The notes beneath the pieces were generated by a model. The model made no database searches. It was not told the DNA's origin and worked only from the letters and a program-made list of their open reading frames with translations. From Sporothrix humicola (taxonomy: Eukaryota > Ascomycota > Sordariomycetes > Ophiostomatales > Ophiostomataceae), in NCBI GenBank assembly GCA_021396245.1, contig WNYE01000025.1, forward strand, positions 370,335 to 434,334: a stretch of 64,000 nucleotides of DNA, given 5' to 3'. Both the position numbers and the translations under genes were made by a program. Within the stretch, counting starts at the first letter, position 1. Each line of letters starts with the position of its first letter. Shown piece after piece: positions 1-10,017 of the stretch.

Positions 1-2144
1 CAAAAAAGGACGAGGAAAAGAGGAGCCAGGGCAGTATATCGGGATCTCTGGCTGTCTCGACGTGAGAATGCGATGCCGCAGGCAGATGAGGAAAACAGGA
101 GAGGGGTGAACGGGAGGGTAGGGAACGGCGTAGAAAGAATATCCGCCTAGATAGAAGGATAGAAGAAGAAAACCCAAAAGGAGCGAAAAAAGACTGGTCG
201 AAAACCCGTTAGGCAAGGAGGGGAAAGCGATGTCGTGGAGGGAAGGAGGGGCTGAATCTTGGTCGCTGTTGCACTCTAACGGCGCTGTTGCAGTCTCTTT
301 TTGGCGGGCTGTGTGGAGGAAGGTGCCCGTTTTTGGTGTGTTCGGAAGGCGCGAAGCAGTGGTGGAGGGGGTTCTTTGACAGGGGTTGTTTTCGCGCTTG
401 CAAAAACAGTGACGTATCGCACAGGGTTAACGAAAGTCTGGGTTTAGTGGCAGAAGTGGAAATGCGCAGAGGCCCTCCGTACCGCTGTTTGTTCACAGAG
501 TCTTTGCGGTTACATATCACTTTATTTCTATATATTTACTTTCGGACGAGGCTCTGATTGTTTTGTTTACTCTTTGGGTAAGAATTTCTCTCCATTCGCT
601 CCTGCCTGTTGTGCTGGTCGGGCGCCATCAGGTTGGGCGCATTACCAGTCGTCCTTTCTCAAATCTCAAAACTGTCCTAGATTCTAGGACTTGCCTCTCA
701 GAGCCCCCGCCTGTGTCGCCCAAAAGTAGTAGGTGGGGGAAGGCACAATGGCACAATCCGCCCAGCACAACAGCAGGGACCTTAAATGCGAACAAGGAAA
801 CAGACAATAATGAGGCAGAAGGCGCTTTCCTGACCGTATTCCGTATCGCCCGTTGGCTTGCGCCAGGGCACACTGGTCTAGGAACGTCAACAACCGTTGA
901 GAACTCTTGCCCTGGTGGAAAGCGCACGTGACAATTTGTTCCCGGATTTTTTTCAAATCAAAGTAAATACGAGCCAAAAAGAGGCAGCCGTTCCAAAGTA
1001 TTACAATGTTGGTTAGCCCCAAACTGCCTTGTCACGACTCGTGTCCTGTCAATTGACTGCTTGTGCAACCATTTGTCTCTCTCTATGAATTTGTCGTTCC
1101 AATTTTTGCATTCTTCGCCACGTCTCGTATTTATCCCCCTGCCCGTTTTGACAGAGAAACTCACGACCAGGTTCGTCTAGTGGGGACTTGGGTTCTTTGC
1201 CGTGTTAGCGGTCCACTGTGGCAATACCGACAGTCTCCTAGCAATGCTTAACATCGCATCAGGACCGCATGACAACGGTCCAGGAAAGCTATCTTACGTG
1301 ATGCTTAAGTTTTGTCTCCTTCTGTGCCTTTTCTCTGCCCCTTATTCCCTCTATTCCTGTAATTTCGTCTCATTATTGTTTGTTAAATTATGCGAATACC
1401 ACTTTTACTACTTTTACCGTAATAAAGAAATGTCACCTCAATTTTTTTTTTTTTTAAAAAAAAAAAAAAAGACTAAAAAATATTCCTAAATCAATAAAAG
1501 AAATATAAAACCTTAACAAAAAAAAAAAAAAGCAAAATTTGTAACACGTGAACGAATACGGCACTCTGAGCAAAAAAAAAAAAAAAAAAAACTTTCTCGA
1601 GAAAACACAGACAGGGAGCGTGCATAGGTTCGAAACTCCAATTTGAAGCATCGCAACCTCCATATCTAGTGGAATACGGATGCCACTGCCTGGGGACCTT
1701 TACAAGTTGTACGATGCTTCTAGACGTGACCCAATTAGCTTATGGGATACTTGTGTGAGCTCGGCTTTGGTTTGCACGTTCACTGGTGGCGGTTTGAGAG
1801 TGACTGGGCATGAGAGACTGCGGATAGACGGCACGAGTGCAGCTCGCTATGACACGACACCTGTGTAGCATCAATATAAAATAGAGCGGGCTACGTCCGA
1901 GAAGGGACCCGTGAGCGTTATGAACCGAGCTGCTGCAAGCTGCTCGACAGCCCCCGTGAGCCTCTGCAGGCAGTATTTGTATTTGATGCAATTTGTATTT
2001 TATTTGTTTATGTATCTATGGGCATCGCCCCGCAATGTACGAAAATTCCCAGCATAGCAAAAAACGCCGAAAATAAACAATCATGTCCCGCGCTTTTCCC
2101 TTTCCTCCCCTTTCATCCTATGTTTATATATGTAACTTCGTTGT
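1..2144. other. Intergenic, no supported gene
   Basis: No reading frame here looks like a protein. The short open frames overlap on both strands and have no recognisable domain. The stretch contains homopolymer tracts: T14 followed directly by A15 at 1442-1470, an A run at 1518-1531 and an A20 run at 1572-1591. It is probably the downstream flank of the acyl-CoA dehydrogenase gene plus the flank of a gene off the left edge. Confidence 0.6.
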
Positions 2145-3599
2145 CTATGCGGTGTACTCCTTCTGCAGAAGCTTGGCAATGGTGTTCAGCTGGATGTTGC
2201 TGGTACCCTCGTAGATGGCGCCGATCTTGCTGTCACGGAAGAACTTTTCGGCCAGGCCCTCGCGGACGAAGCCCATGCCACCCATCCACTCAACAGCCAG
2301 GCTGCTGACGCGGCCGGCCACCTGCGAAGCGTACAGCTTGGCCATGGCGGCGTCCTTGACAAAGTCCTCACCGGCCTCCTTCTTGCGGGCGGCGTTGTAA
2401 ACGAGGGCACGGGCGGCGGCAATCTCGACGTAGGACTGGGCCATCTGGTGCTGCATGCCCTGGAACTCGCCAATAAGTTGGCCGAACTGCTTACGGTCGT
2501 TCCAGCAGTAGCGGGCGGCGTTCTCCCAGGCACCGAGAGCGAGACCGGTCATCTGGGCAGCGATACCGATACGGCCCTCGTTGAGCAGGCCAATGGCGTA
2601 CTTGTAACCCTGGCCCTTCTCGCCAATCAGGTTCTCCTTGGGGATGTCGACGTCGTCAAAGTTGATGACGCAGGTGCTGCTGGCGCGGATACCGAGCTTC
2701 TTCTCCTTCTTGGCGATCGAGAAGCCGGGGGTGCCCTTCTCGATGAGGAAGGCAGTGATGCCGCGGTAGCCCTTGGAGGGGTCGAGGTTGGCAAAGACGA
2801 TGAAGACATCTGCCTCCATGCTGTTGGTGATCCACATCTTGGAGCCAGAGATACGGAAGCCGGACTCGGTCTCGGTAGCGCGGGTGGCCAGGGCGAAGGC
2901 GTCCGAGCCGGAGACGGGCTCAGACAGACAGAAGGAACCGACGGACTCGGTGGCGAGCTTGGGCAGGATGCGCTTCTGCATGGCAGGGCTGCCGTAGCGC
3001 ATGAACAGGGTGTTGACCAGGGTGTTGTGGACATCGACAAGAACCGAAACGCTGGGGTCGACACGGGCGAGCTCCTCAATGGCGATAATCGAAGAGGTGA
3101 AGTTCATGCCGGAGCCGCCGAACTCCTCGGGGATCTCAATACCCATGAGACCCTGCTCGAACAGGCGCTCAATGACCTCGGGCTCCATGGCCTCGGCCTC
3201 GTCCATGTCGCGGGCCTTGGGCAGGACGACCTCGTTAGCGAACTTGGAGACGGCCTCCTGCATAGAGGACTCGAGCTCGTTGAGGGACATGATGGGCAGG
3301 TGGGGGACCTCGTCGTCACGGCGGGCAGGGGTGTACGAGAAAGCGCGGGTGCTACATGACGGATGTGTTAGCCAGGCGATATTCGGCCCAAGAACTGTGC
3401 ACAGCAGAGAACACAGAATACAAAACACATAGTAAAGAACAGAACGAAACAAAACAAAACATAAGAGGTCGTCTTACGCTTGGGCGGCCGCTATCCGGGT
3501 AGGGAGGGCTCTCCGCGGGGCAGCCGTGGCAAGTCTGGAGATGGCAGAGGCCTGGCCCATGCGGAGGGCCGGGCGCAGGGCTCGTACGAAGGAAGACAT
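2145..3599 (-). CDS. Mitochondrial acyl-CoA dehydrogenase
   Basis: FAD-dependent acyl-CoA dehydrogenase, a mitochondrial enzyme that introduces the alpha-beta double bond of an acyl-CoA and passes electrons to ETF. Exon 1 is 3599-3478 and exon 2 is 3351-2145, with a GTAAGA..TAG intron; the spliced product is 442 residues, usual for the family. The spliced N-terminus is basic and Ser/Ala-rich, begins MSSFVRALRPALRMG and reads as a mitochondrial presequence; the unspliced frame lacks it. Family blocks follow in order: the N-terminal helical domain ending in EEFGGSG, the middle-domain substrate loop with SEPVSGSDA and KMWITN, and the C-terminal FAD block with EGTSNIQ. Glu422 in YEGTSNIQ matches the catalytic base of short-chain and short/branched-chain members. 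It is divergent from uS12m across about 980 bp. The subfamily (short-chain versus 2-methyl-branched) is inferred; the enzyme class is secure. Confidence 0.93.
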
Positions 3600-4579
3600 T
3601 GTGATGTGGAGATTGTCTGGCGAAACAAGAGAGACGATGTGTAAGGAGGACGAGGTCGGTCAAACAGAGAAAAGGGAGAAGCAAAGAAAGGGAAGGAGGC
3701 AAAGGAGGGCAAAGTTGGGGTAAGAGCGACCACTGGAATGATATATAGCTAGACACTTGGCGGGATACAGCGGCTACGAAAAGGGAAGCAACGAGAAAAA
3801 AAGAAAAAAAATAAAAAAAAAATAACAGACCACACACACCACCACGCGGAAAACATATACAACGAACTCCGTACTAGATCATGTCTTTCCCCTTGATTTC
3901 CCTCTATTTTCCTATTTTCTTCTTGATAAACCCCCGAGCTAAGGTCCGTCCACAAGCGAAAATAGGCGTATCACGACCAGCGGAGGGTACCAAACAGCCC
4001 CGCGGTTGAAAATAAGCGGTTCTTCTCTTGCCTTTGGAGATTTTGAACCGAGGGTATCCATTGCTTGTGACGAAAGGTCCCACTCTCACGCTCCAGGTCA
4101 ACCGACCGGGGTAACAGTCTTGGCACGCGCCAATGCCGAGTGGTGGGCGAGTGCTTTGTATGGGCAATTTGGCTGAGAGCTGATTGCGTCGTGGTGGGGG
4201 ACTTTCCCTGACTCGCCAGCTTTTCAGTGGTTTTTGGCTTCTGAAAGAAAGAGCGAGAGCGCGACAGCGCGCTGGACTTAAGCGGATCCGCAAAAAGTGA
4301 ACTTCCGGGTTTTTGGTGGTGGTTTTGGCGCCTTTTGGTGGTGGACGATAAGCTACCCCAACTGGCCCAAAAGGCTCTAGAGCCGTTATCGCCACGTGAC
4401 GAAAATCGTGCAGCCATTGGAAATTTTAGGTGAGGCTAGCAGGGAAAGGGGAAAAGGAACATCACCAGTTTTGGGGCTGGACTCGCGATCTCGGAAATCG
4501 AAAAACGCGAGCCTTTCGACCGTCCTGTCGTCACACCTGTCGTCACCCATTCTCGACAGACTCTCAATCCACATTCGCC
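3600..4579. promoter_or_regulatory. Divergent promoter region between two mitochondrial genes
   Basis: About 980 bp separate the divergent start codons of the acyl-CoA dehydrogenase and uS12m genes. A CACGTGAC element lies at about 4393, roughly 190 bp upstream of the uS12m start. The long open frames here have no domain signature. A shared bidirectional promoter for two mitochondrial proteins is an inference from the arrangement. Confidence 0.45.
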
Positions 4580-5235
4580 ATGCAGCCAAGCATAGTCTCG
4601 CCGCTTCTGCGGCTGCTGCTCCGGCCAGCCATGCCGCTCCGGGCGTCTCTTACGACCAAGACAACAACATTCACAGCCCGCACCTCCATCGCATCACGAC
4701 TCCCCATCTTCTCTTCCGTCACCCCTGCACCCTCGGTGCGCCCTTTCTCCTCGACCCCGGCCGCCCAGGCCACACTCAACCAGGTCCTCCGCGGCTGCCG
4801 TAAGCCCCGCAAGGCCCGGCGAAAGGTCTCGCCCGCCCTGTCCGACAGCAAGGCACCGCAGAAGCGCGGTATCTGCGTCAAGGTCGGCATCACGCGCCCC
4901 AAGAAGCCCAACTCGGGTGAGCGCAAGACGGCGCGTGTGCGGTTGTCCAATGGCCGTGTGATTACGGCATACATCCCCGGCGAGGGCCACAACATCCAGC
5001 AGCACAGTGTGGTTCTAGTCCGCGGTGGCCGTGCACAGGATTGTCCCGGTGTGCGGTACCGTTGTGTTCGTGGTGCATATGATTTGGTAAGCTCATGTTC
5101 CTTCTCTTTGGATCCTTCTGATCCGAATTTTGTTTTCGTTCATCTCATCTAACAAAACAGGCTGGTGTGGTTGGTCGCAAGTCGAGTCGCAGCAAGTACG
5201 GCACGAAGAAGCCCAAGACGGCGACTGTTGGTTAA
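4580..5235 (+). CDS. mrps12: Mitochondrial small-subunit ribosomal protein uS12m
   Basis: Mitochondrial homologue of bacterial S12, part of the decoding centre of the mitochondrial small ribosomal subunit. Exon 1 is 4580-5086 and exon 2 is 5161-5235; the 74-bp intron has GTAAGC and AACAG ends and interrupts ...RGAYDL/AGVVGRK. The first 60 or so residues form a basic, Ser/Thr/Arg-rich presequence ending near RPFSSTPAAQATLNQ. The S12 core follows, with the universal signatures LNQVLRGCRKPRK, KPNSGERKTARVRLSNG, IPGEGHNIQQHS and, in exon 2, GRKSSRSKYGTKKPK. The ATG at 4580 is preferred over upstream in-frame codons because the presequence starts there. It is convergent with the mannosyltransferase gene about 675 bp downstream. 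Identification is secure. Confidence 0.95.
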
Positions 5236-5910
5236 GGTCGTTTCGTGAGAGGAGCATTGGTGAGGGAGGAAGAATTGTAGAAAGCATTGCGTTGTTAAAC
5301 ACGCATCATGAACTGCGTATAACTTATGTATAATATAAAAGCCATTTTACTTTACTGCATAATCTCATGTTGACTCGGGGAAAATAGACGCAGATGTCAC
5401 GTTTATTTCACATTGAGAAGTTTTCGTGATTCAAACGTTGTATTGCCCGAAACTATCACACAGTACCGAACCGAAAAGCCAAAAAAAGAGTACAGATCCT
5501 TTCTTTTTTTCAATCTATTTCGTAGCCACGGTATGATAACCCAAAAAACAGAGATATAACGAACAAGTAAAATAGCAAGGACAAAAAAGAAAGAACAAGA
5601 AATCTTTCATGATTCGAGACAAGATTATAAAAGAGTAAAGAAACGGATTCCCAAAATATATGGACTTCGGTTTGTATTTAGAAGCCGATCCGTAAGTGCG
5701 CCGCCTGTGTTTCCCAGGTGTTTATATTTTCCCCAATCAACAGACGTACACCCACCTAGTATGTTGCACACTTGTGCTTTACAAACCTGGGCGGGGAAGC
5801 CATTTTAAGATGCAATCATCTTTTGACCTCACCGCCCAGGATGGTGCTTGGAGATCTCCGCATATCTATATGGTTGCTTGAAATGGTGGTGAGAAGAGAT
5901 TGTTGCTGCT
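5236..5910. other. 3' intergenic between convergent genes
   Basis: Shared 3' region of the uS12m (+) and mannosyltransferase (-) genes. It is AT-rich with TATAATATAAAA-type segments consistent with 3' untranslated and polyadenylation sequence. No gene is seen. Confidence 0.5.
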
Positions 5911-7461
5911 CTAGCTCTGCTTCTCCCAACCATCAGGCTTCTCCATGTTGTTGATATCAAAGAATCTGGACGTGCCTGTGTTGTGTTAGTAATGGATATG
6001 CCTCGTATAAAATTTTGCTCGCAGCAAGGGGAAACTTACAAGAGTAGCCCTTCCAGTCAAAGTTGTTCTTAGGGTTACAGTGGCAACGGAGCTGTTGGCG
6101 CGTCTCCTCGCCCGTGGGGCAGTGGGTGAAGGGAACGTGGTAGTAGGCGATGTCGTTGAAGAAGTGAATCTCCTCCTTCTTCAGCAGCAGGCCGGCGGCG
6201 ATGGAGTGGACGGGCGCGTCACCCCAGCGCTCGTAGAAGAAACCGCCGTCCTTGTCGAGCGACTCGAAGAAGTCGGTGTAGGCCTTGGAGCGCAGCCAGT
6301 TGAGGTTGCCAATCTCAAAGTTGGACCAGAAGTGGCACTTGTTGTAGGTCTCGCCGTCGTCGTCGGAGAGGAAGCGCATCGAGTTGTCCTCGGCAATGTG
6401 CTCGGGGTGCTCCTTGATGAACTTCTTGGTGCTCTCCCAGAGGGTGGGGATGGTCTCGGCATACTCGTACAGACTCAGGACAAACGAGTACTTCTTGTTG
6501 TTCTCGTGGATGTAGCGGAAGGGATCGTAGTGGATATCGCAAAAGTATTCGATGCTGGGCTCAACACGCCAGTAGTAGTCGTAGTTGAGCATCAGCTCCT
6601 GCTGGAAGAAGAAACCGGACTCGAAGCGGCACATGTGGCGGTAGCTGACCGAGTCACCGTAGATGATCTTCTTCTTGGCCATATCCTCGCGGACCTTCTT
6701 GGCCTTCTCCTGGTCAATATGTTCGGGGAACGACCAGTGCTCAGGCGGGATCAGGCCGTAGTGGGTCTTGCCAGAGATCAGCGAGGAAGTAACCTTCTTG
6801 AACTCGTCATCGAAAGGCTTGTCGTTGAGGAAGACCCAGTCGTAGTGGTAGCGCTTGTTGAAACGATCCTCGATCTGGCGGATCGAGCGAGCGACTTCCC
6901 AGACATCCGAGTTACGGGCAAGGGTGACGAACGTGGCGTTCATGCGCGGGCCGGGGGCGTCGTCGACGGGAGCGTAGAAACCGGGGTCGTTGGGGGACAT
7001 GGGCAGGGGGTAGTCGAGAGCGCTGCCGCCAGACTTGGCGCTGCCGAAGACAGAGCTGCCGGAGGAGCTACCAGACGAGCTGCCGCTGGAGCCAGAGCTC
7101 GAGCCGCTGGAAGAGCCCTCCTTGATGGTCTTCTGGCTGTCGGTCGAGCCCTCGGTGTGAGAGCCGGTGTGGCCTACTGGATCTGATGGCGAGTCTGAGG
7201 ACAGGCCCGAGGAGGAGGAAGAGCCCGTGCTGGGCTTCAGACCGAGCATCTCGGGTGTCCGCAACGCGACATTGTCGGAGGTGTTGGAGACGAAGTAGAC
7301 GATAGCGATCACCTATTGATGAAAAACCTGGTTAGCATAACGCAAAACGTAAGGCGACCGAGGAGGCCGGATCGAGCTTCGTGCAGTTAGGGCGTGCGAG
7401 GTCGTCGACGTACAAAGAATGCGATCACAATGTACCGCACGTAGCGGGCGTTGCCGACCAT
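5911..7461 (-). CDS. GT15 alpha-1,2-mannosyltransferase (Kre2/Mnt1/Ktr family)
   Basis: Golgi GDP-mannose-dependent alpha-1,2-mannosyltransferase that extends O- and N-linked mannans of cell-wall and secreted proteins. Three exons: 7461-7414, 7312-6040 and 5975-5911, giving 461 residues. Exons 1 and 2 join to make a type II signal anchor (RYIVIAFFVIAIVYFVS, about residues 9-25). A Ser/Gly-rich stem of about 90 residues follows, then the GT15 catalytic domain with YHYDWVFLNDKPFDDEF, the MCRFESGFFF and YYWRVEPSIEYFCDI blocks, the HFWSNFEIGN motif where the family's proposed catalytic Glu lies, and HVPFTHCP. The short last exon supplies the C-terminus after Cys-Thr-Ser-Arg. An extra upstream coding exon is possible because the frame stays open for seven codons before the ATG behind an AG. 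The paralogue within the KTR family is not resolved. Confidence 0.93.
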
Positions 7462-9423
7462 GATTGCGGCAACGATGGCGACCTGTTAGGGACGCTCAAA
7501 CTTGGAGTAAAAAAGGAATGACAGTCGCGATTCGCTTTCGATGGTTGAAAGGAAAGGATCGCGGCGAGGGAACCGGGTCGTCGAGAAAAGTCCCTTTGGC
7601 TGCTTAAAGGACAAACGAAAAGAAAAGAAAAAAGAGCCAAAGACAACAAAAGGAGATAAAAGAAGGGAAGAACGAAAAAGAGAAATAAAGAAATGGATAA
7701 GTTGGCCAGGAAAGGGAATAGAAAAGAGATCGACGAGGAGAAGACGAAGAAGAAGAAAGGGGATAAGTGTGGGGGGTGGAGTCCTGACGAGAGGCTAGAT
7801 TGATGGAAAAGCCAAGACCTTGCAACCCAGGGGCCCAAAGAAATGGAACAAAAGTCGTAGTCGATCCTCGTCTTGTTCGACTGGTATTACAGTGAAGAAA
7901 ACGAGGTTATGATGCAGGACACGACAAGGAGAGAAAAGGGGGAGAGGAGAAGGGGAAGTGGAAATGTGAATGTAAGAAGCGAGATACGAAGGGCAAGAAC
8001 GAAGAAAAAAAAGAGCAATAGAAAGGAGGCAGGTGCGATGGTCGAGGCCAAGGGAGAAAAGGGGCGTTGAAAAGCAGGGCTAGGGGGTATTACGAAGAGG
8101 GTAGGCGCGATGCAGCGGATCTTTTTGTCTCTGGGAAGGGAAGGGCGTGTCGAATCGGGAAGCAATAATTGTTCGAGACACAGCTAGAGAGGCGAGAAAA
8201 GCGTGAAGAACAAGGTGAAAATAAAGTGAAAATTCGTTTTCTTGGGCGTCACAGCGCGAGATGGAGGGCGCGCGGCCGCGTGTAGCAGGGGTCCAGTGCT
8301 GAAAACGCGCCCTATTTCGAGGGACCTCTGCGAGCTATTCAGAGCATTATCGACTTTTCTGGCCCGGTGTGGAATAGCGTTACGCAGGCAGTTGGGTTCT
8401 GAGTACGGTTAGGGAGCGCCTAGCCTGTTTGGGCGCCGTGGTCAGCCCCCTGGCGAGTGGGGATTCAAAATGCTTGGGACGGAGAGACGGAAGGAGCGAC
8501 GGACAAGAGAAACGGTGGCCGGCCGGCCCCTAAATATCTACATTCTAGTGGCCGGGGGCTCTGCAGAACGGTAATTACAGTTGCCAACTCTTGCCAACTA
8601 CCGTTTGCGTGTGTACAGCCAAGTTTGCCAACGGTGATGAGTGCTGGGGGACCCTGAGAGGTGCATGTACCAGATGCCGTATTCTCCGTGCTGAAGTGAT
8701 GAGAGATACTTTGACATCTCGTATTCCACTAGCGCGCTTGCATATTTGCCAGTGACAATACGGGCTTTGTTCAATTGGCAATTCGACACAATCTGAATGC
8801 AGAGTCCCATCTGCGCCAGGTTCACCAGCATATTGTGAACCAAAGTCAGAGTCCCTTGAGTCTCTTGCCCCTTCGCAGCGCTTGGCAGGCTCGTACTGCA
8901 GGCCCGCATGTCTGCATTGCAGTTGGACGCGTTGGACCAACGAGATTATGGGAAAGCCAATGCAAAATAACGCCACGCTTGGGCTGAGGCGCTGGGTGTA
9001 ATCTAAGGAGGGAAGGGACAGAGGTTTAGAGGACTAGCAGAAAAAAGAAAACGCAGGACTGAAGAGTAGAAAAACGCCTGGTGTCGTCGCACAATCTGCA
9101 AACTAGGGATGCGGCAATCTGTTCTCTTTGACGGAGCCTTTTTACTAGCAAAAATGCAAAATGCAAAACGGCGCGACGCGACCAACGACGTAGGGAGATT
9201 TTACTGGGCACGCCGCAAGAGGCAAGGCAGGAACGAACGACGAAGGAAGCGGAGCACGAACGGAGGCCACGGAGGCGTGCGTGCACCTGGTGCGTGGCCT
9301 TCTGAATAAGGCAGGGGTGGTGCTTGGAATTGGAAGGGAGCTGGCGTAATTACCACAGTACAGGGCTCAAGTGCCGTGGGTCGTCGACAGATGGAGCACA
9401 AATGGTGACGTTTACACAGCTTT

Positions 9424-9431
9424 TCACGTGA
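9424..9431. promoter_or_regulatory. TCACGTGA E-box upstream of PAT1
   Basis: Perfect 8-bp palindrome TCACGTGA about 590 bp upstream of the PAT1 ATG. This is the core recognised by fungal bHLH factors such as Cbf1. Use in regulation is inferred. Confidence 0.35.
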
Positions 9432-9815
9432 TAGTCCACGCAGTGTCGCACCGACTAAAACAACTCAACTAAAACAACTCTCAGAACACTTACGAATTGT
9501 CGACTGAACCCCGGCCGTGCATGTTTGACTTTTCTTCAAATGTTTGAAGCAGAGATATTCGAAGATATATTAATGTTTCGAAGCCTTCTTTTAAGTTGCC
9601 ACACAACGGCAGTCCCGTCTGACTGTGCCATCAATTACAACACAACAACTTTGGCAGGCCGCCATCAAACGGCTGAAAGCCGCCAAGACCAATAATGCTG
9701 GTCCATCTCGGCTAGCCTATTGGAAGCTAGTAAATGGGAAGAAAGCAAATGGTCCTGAATAGCAAGCCAAGTGAAGTCACTTATGATGGTCGTGATTTGG
9801 CGCAATCAGGTACTA

Positions 9816-9823
9816 TCACGTGA
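9816..9823. promoter_or_regulatory. Second TCACGTGA E-box upstream of PAT1
   Basis: Second perfect TCACGTGA, about 195 bp before the PAT1 ATG. Two identical palindromes in one promoter are more suggestive than one, but function is inferred. Confidence 0.4.
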
Positions 9824-10017
9824 CAGCGCACGCGATTGCTTAGCTCAGATCCACCAAACCTAAATCGCACAGATCATTTTGCGCGACATCCTGGTCGCCT
9901 TTCGTTTCCTTTCCCCAAACCAAACAAACAAAACCAACCTCACCCCTCTATCCCCTCTTTCCCCTCCCTCCCGTGCATGTCGATTATCGACAACCACGGA
10001 CACTCAACATTTCTATC

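Larger units (their letters stand above)
7462..10017. other. Long divergent intergenic region
   Basis: About 2.5 kb between the divergent mannosyltransferase and PAT1 start codons. 7540-8070 is strongly purine-rich on the plus strand, which is pyrimidine-rich on the mannosyltransferase side, as is common in fungal 5' regions. Two perfect TCACGTGA sites lie at 9424-9431 and 9816-9823. A short frame at about 9600-9765 has weak protein character (see findings). No gene is supported. Confidence 0.5.

Noticed and set aside
2448..3359. 303-codon frame on the plus strand
   Set aside because: Antisense shadow of the acyl-CoA dehydrogenase exon; Gly/Asp/Val-rich mirror composition and no domain.
6080..7186. 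368-codon plus-strand frame
   Set aside because: Antisense of the GT15 mannosyltransferase; low-complexity Val/Gly/Leu composition.
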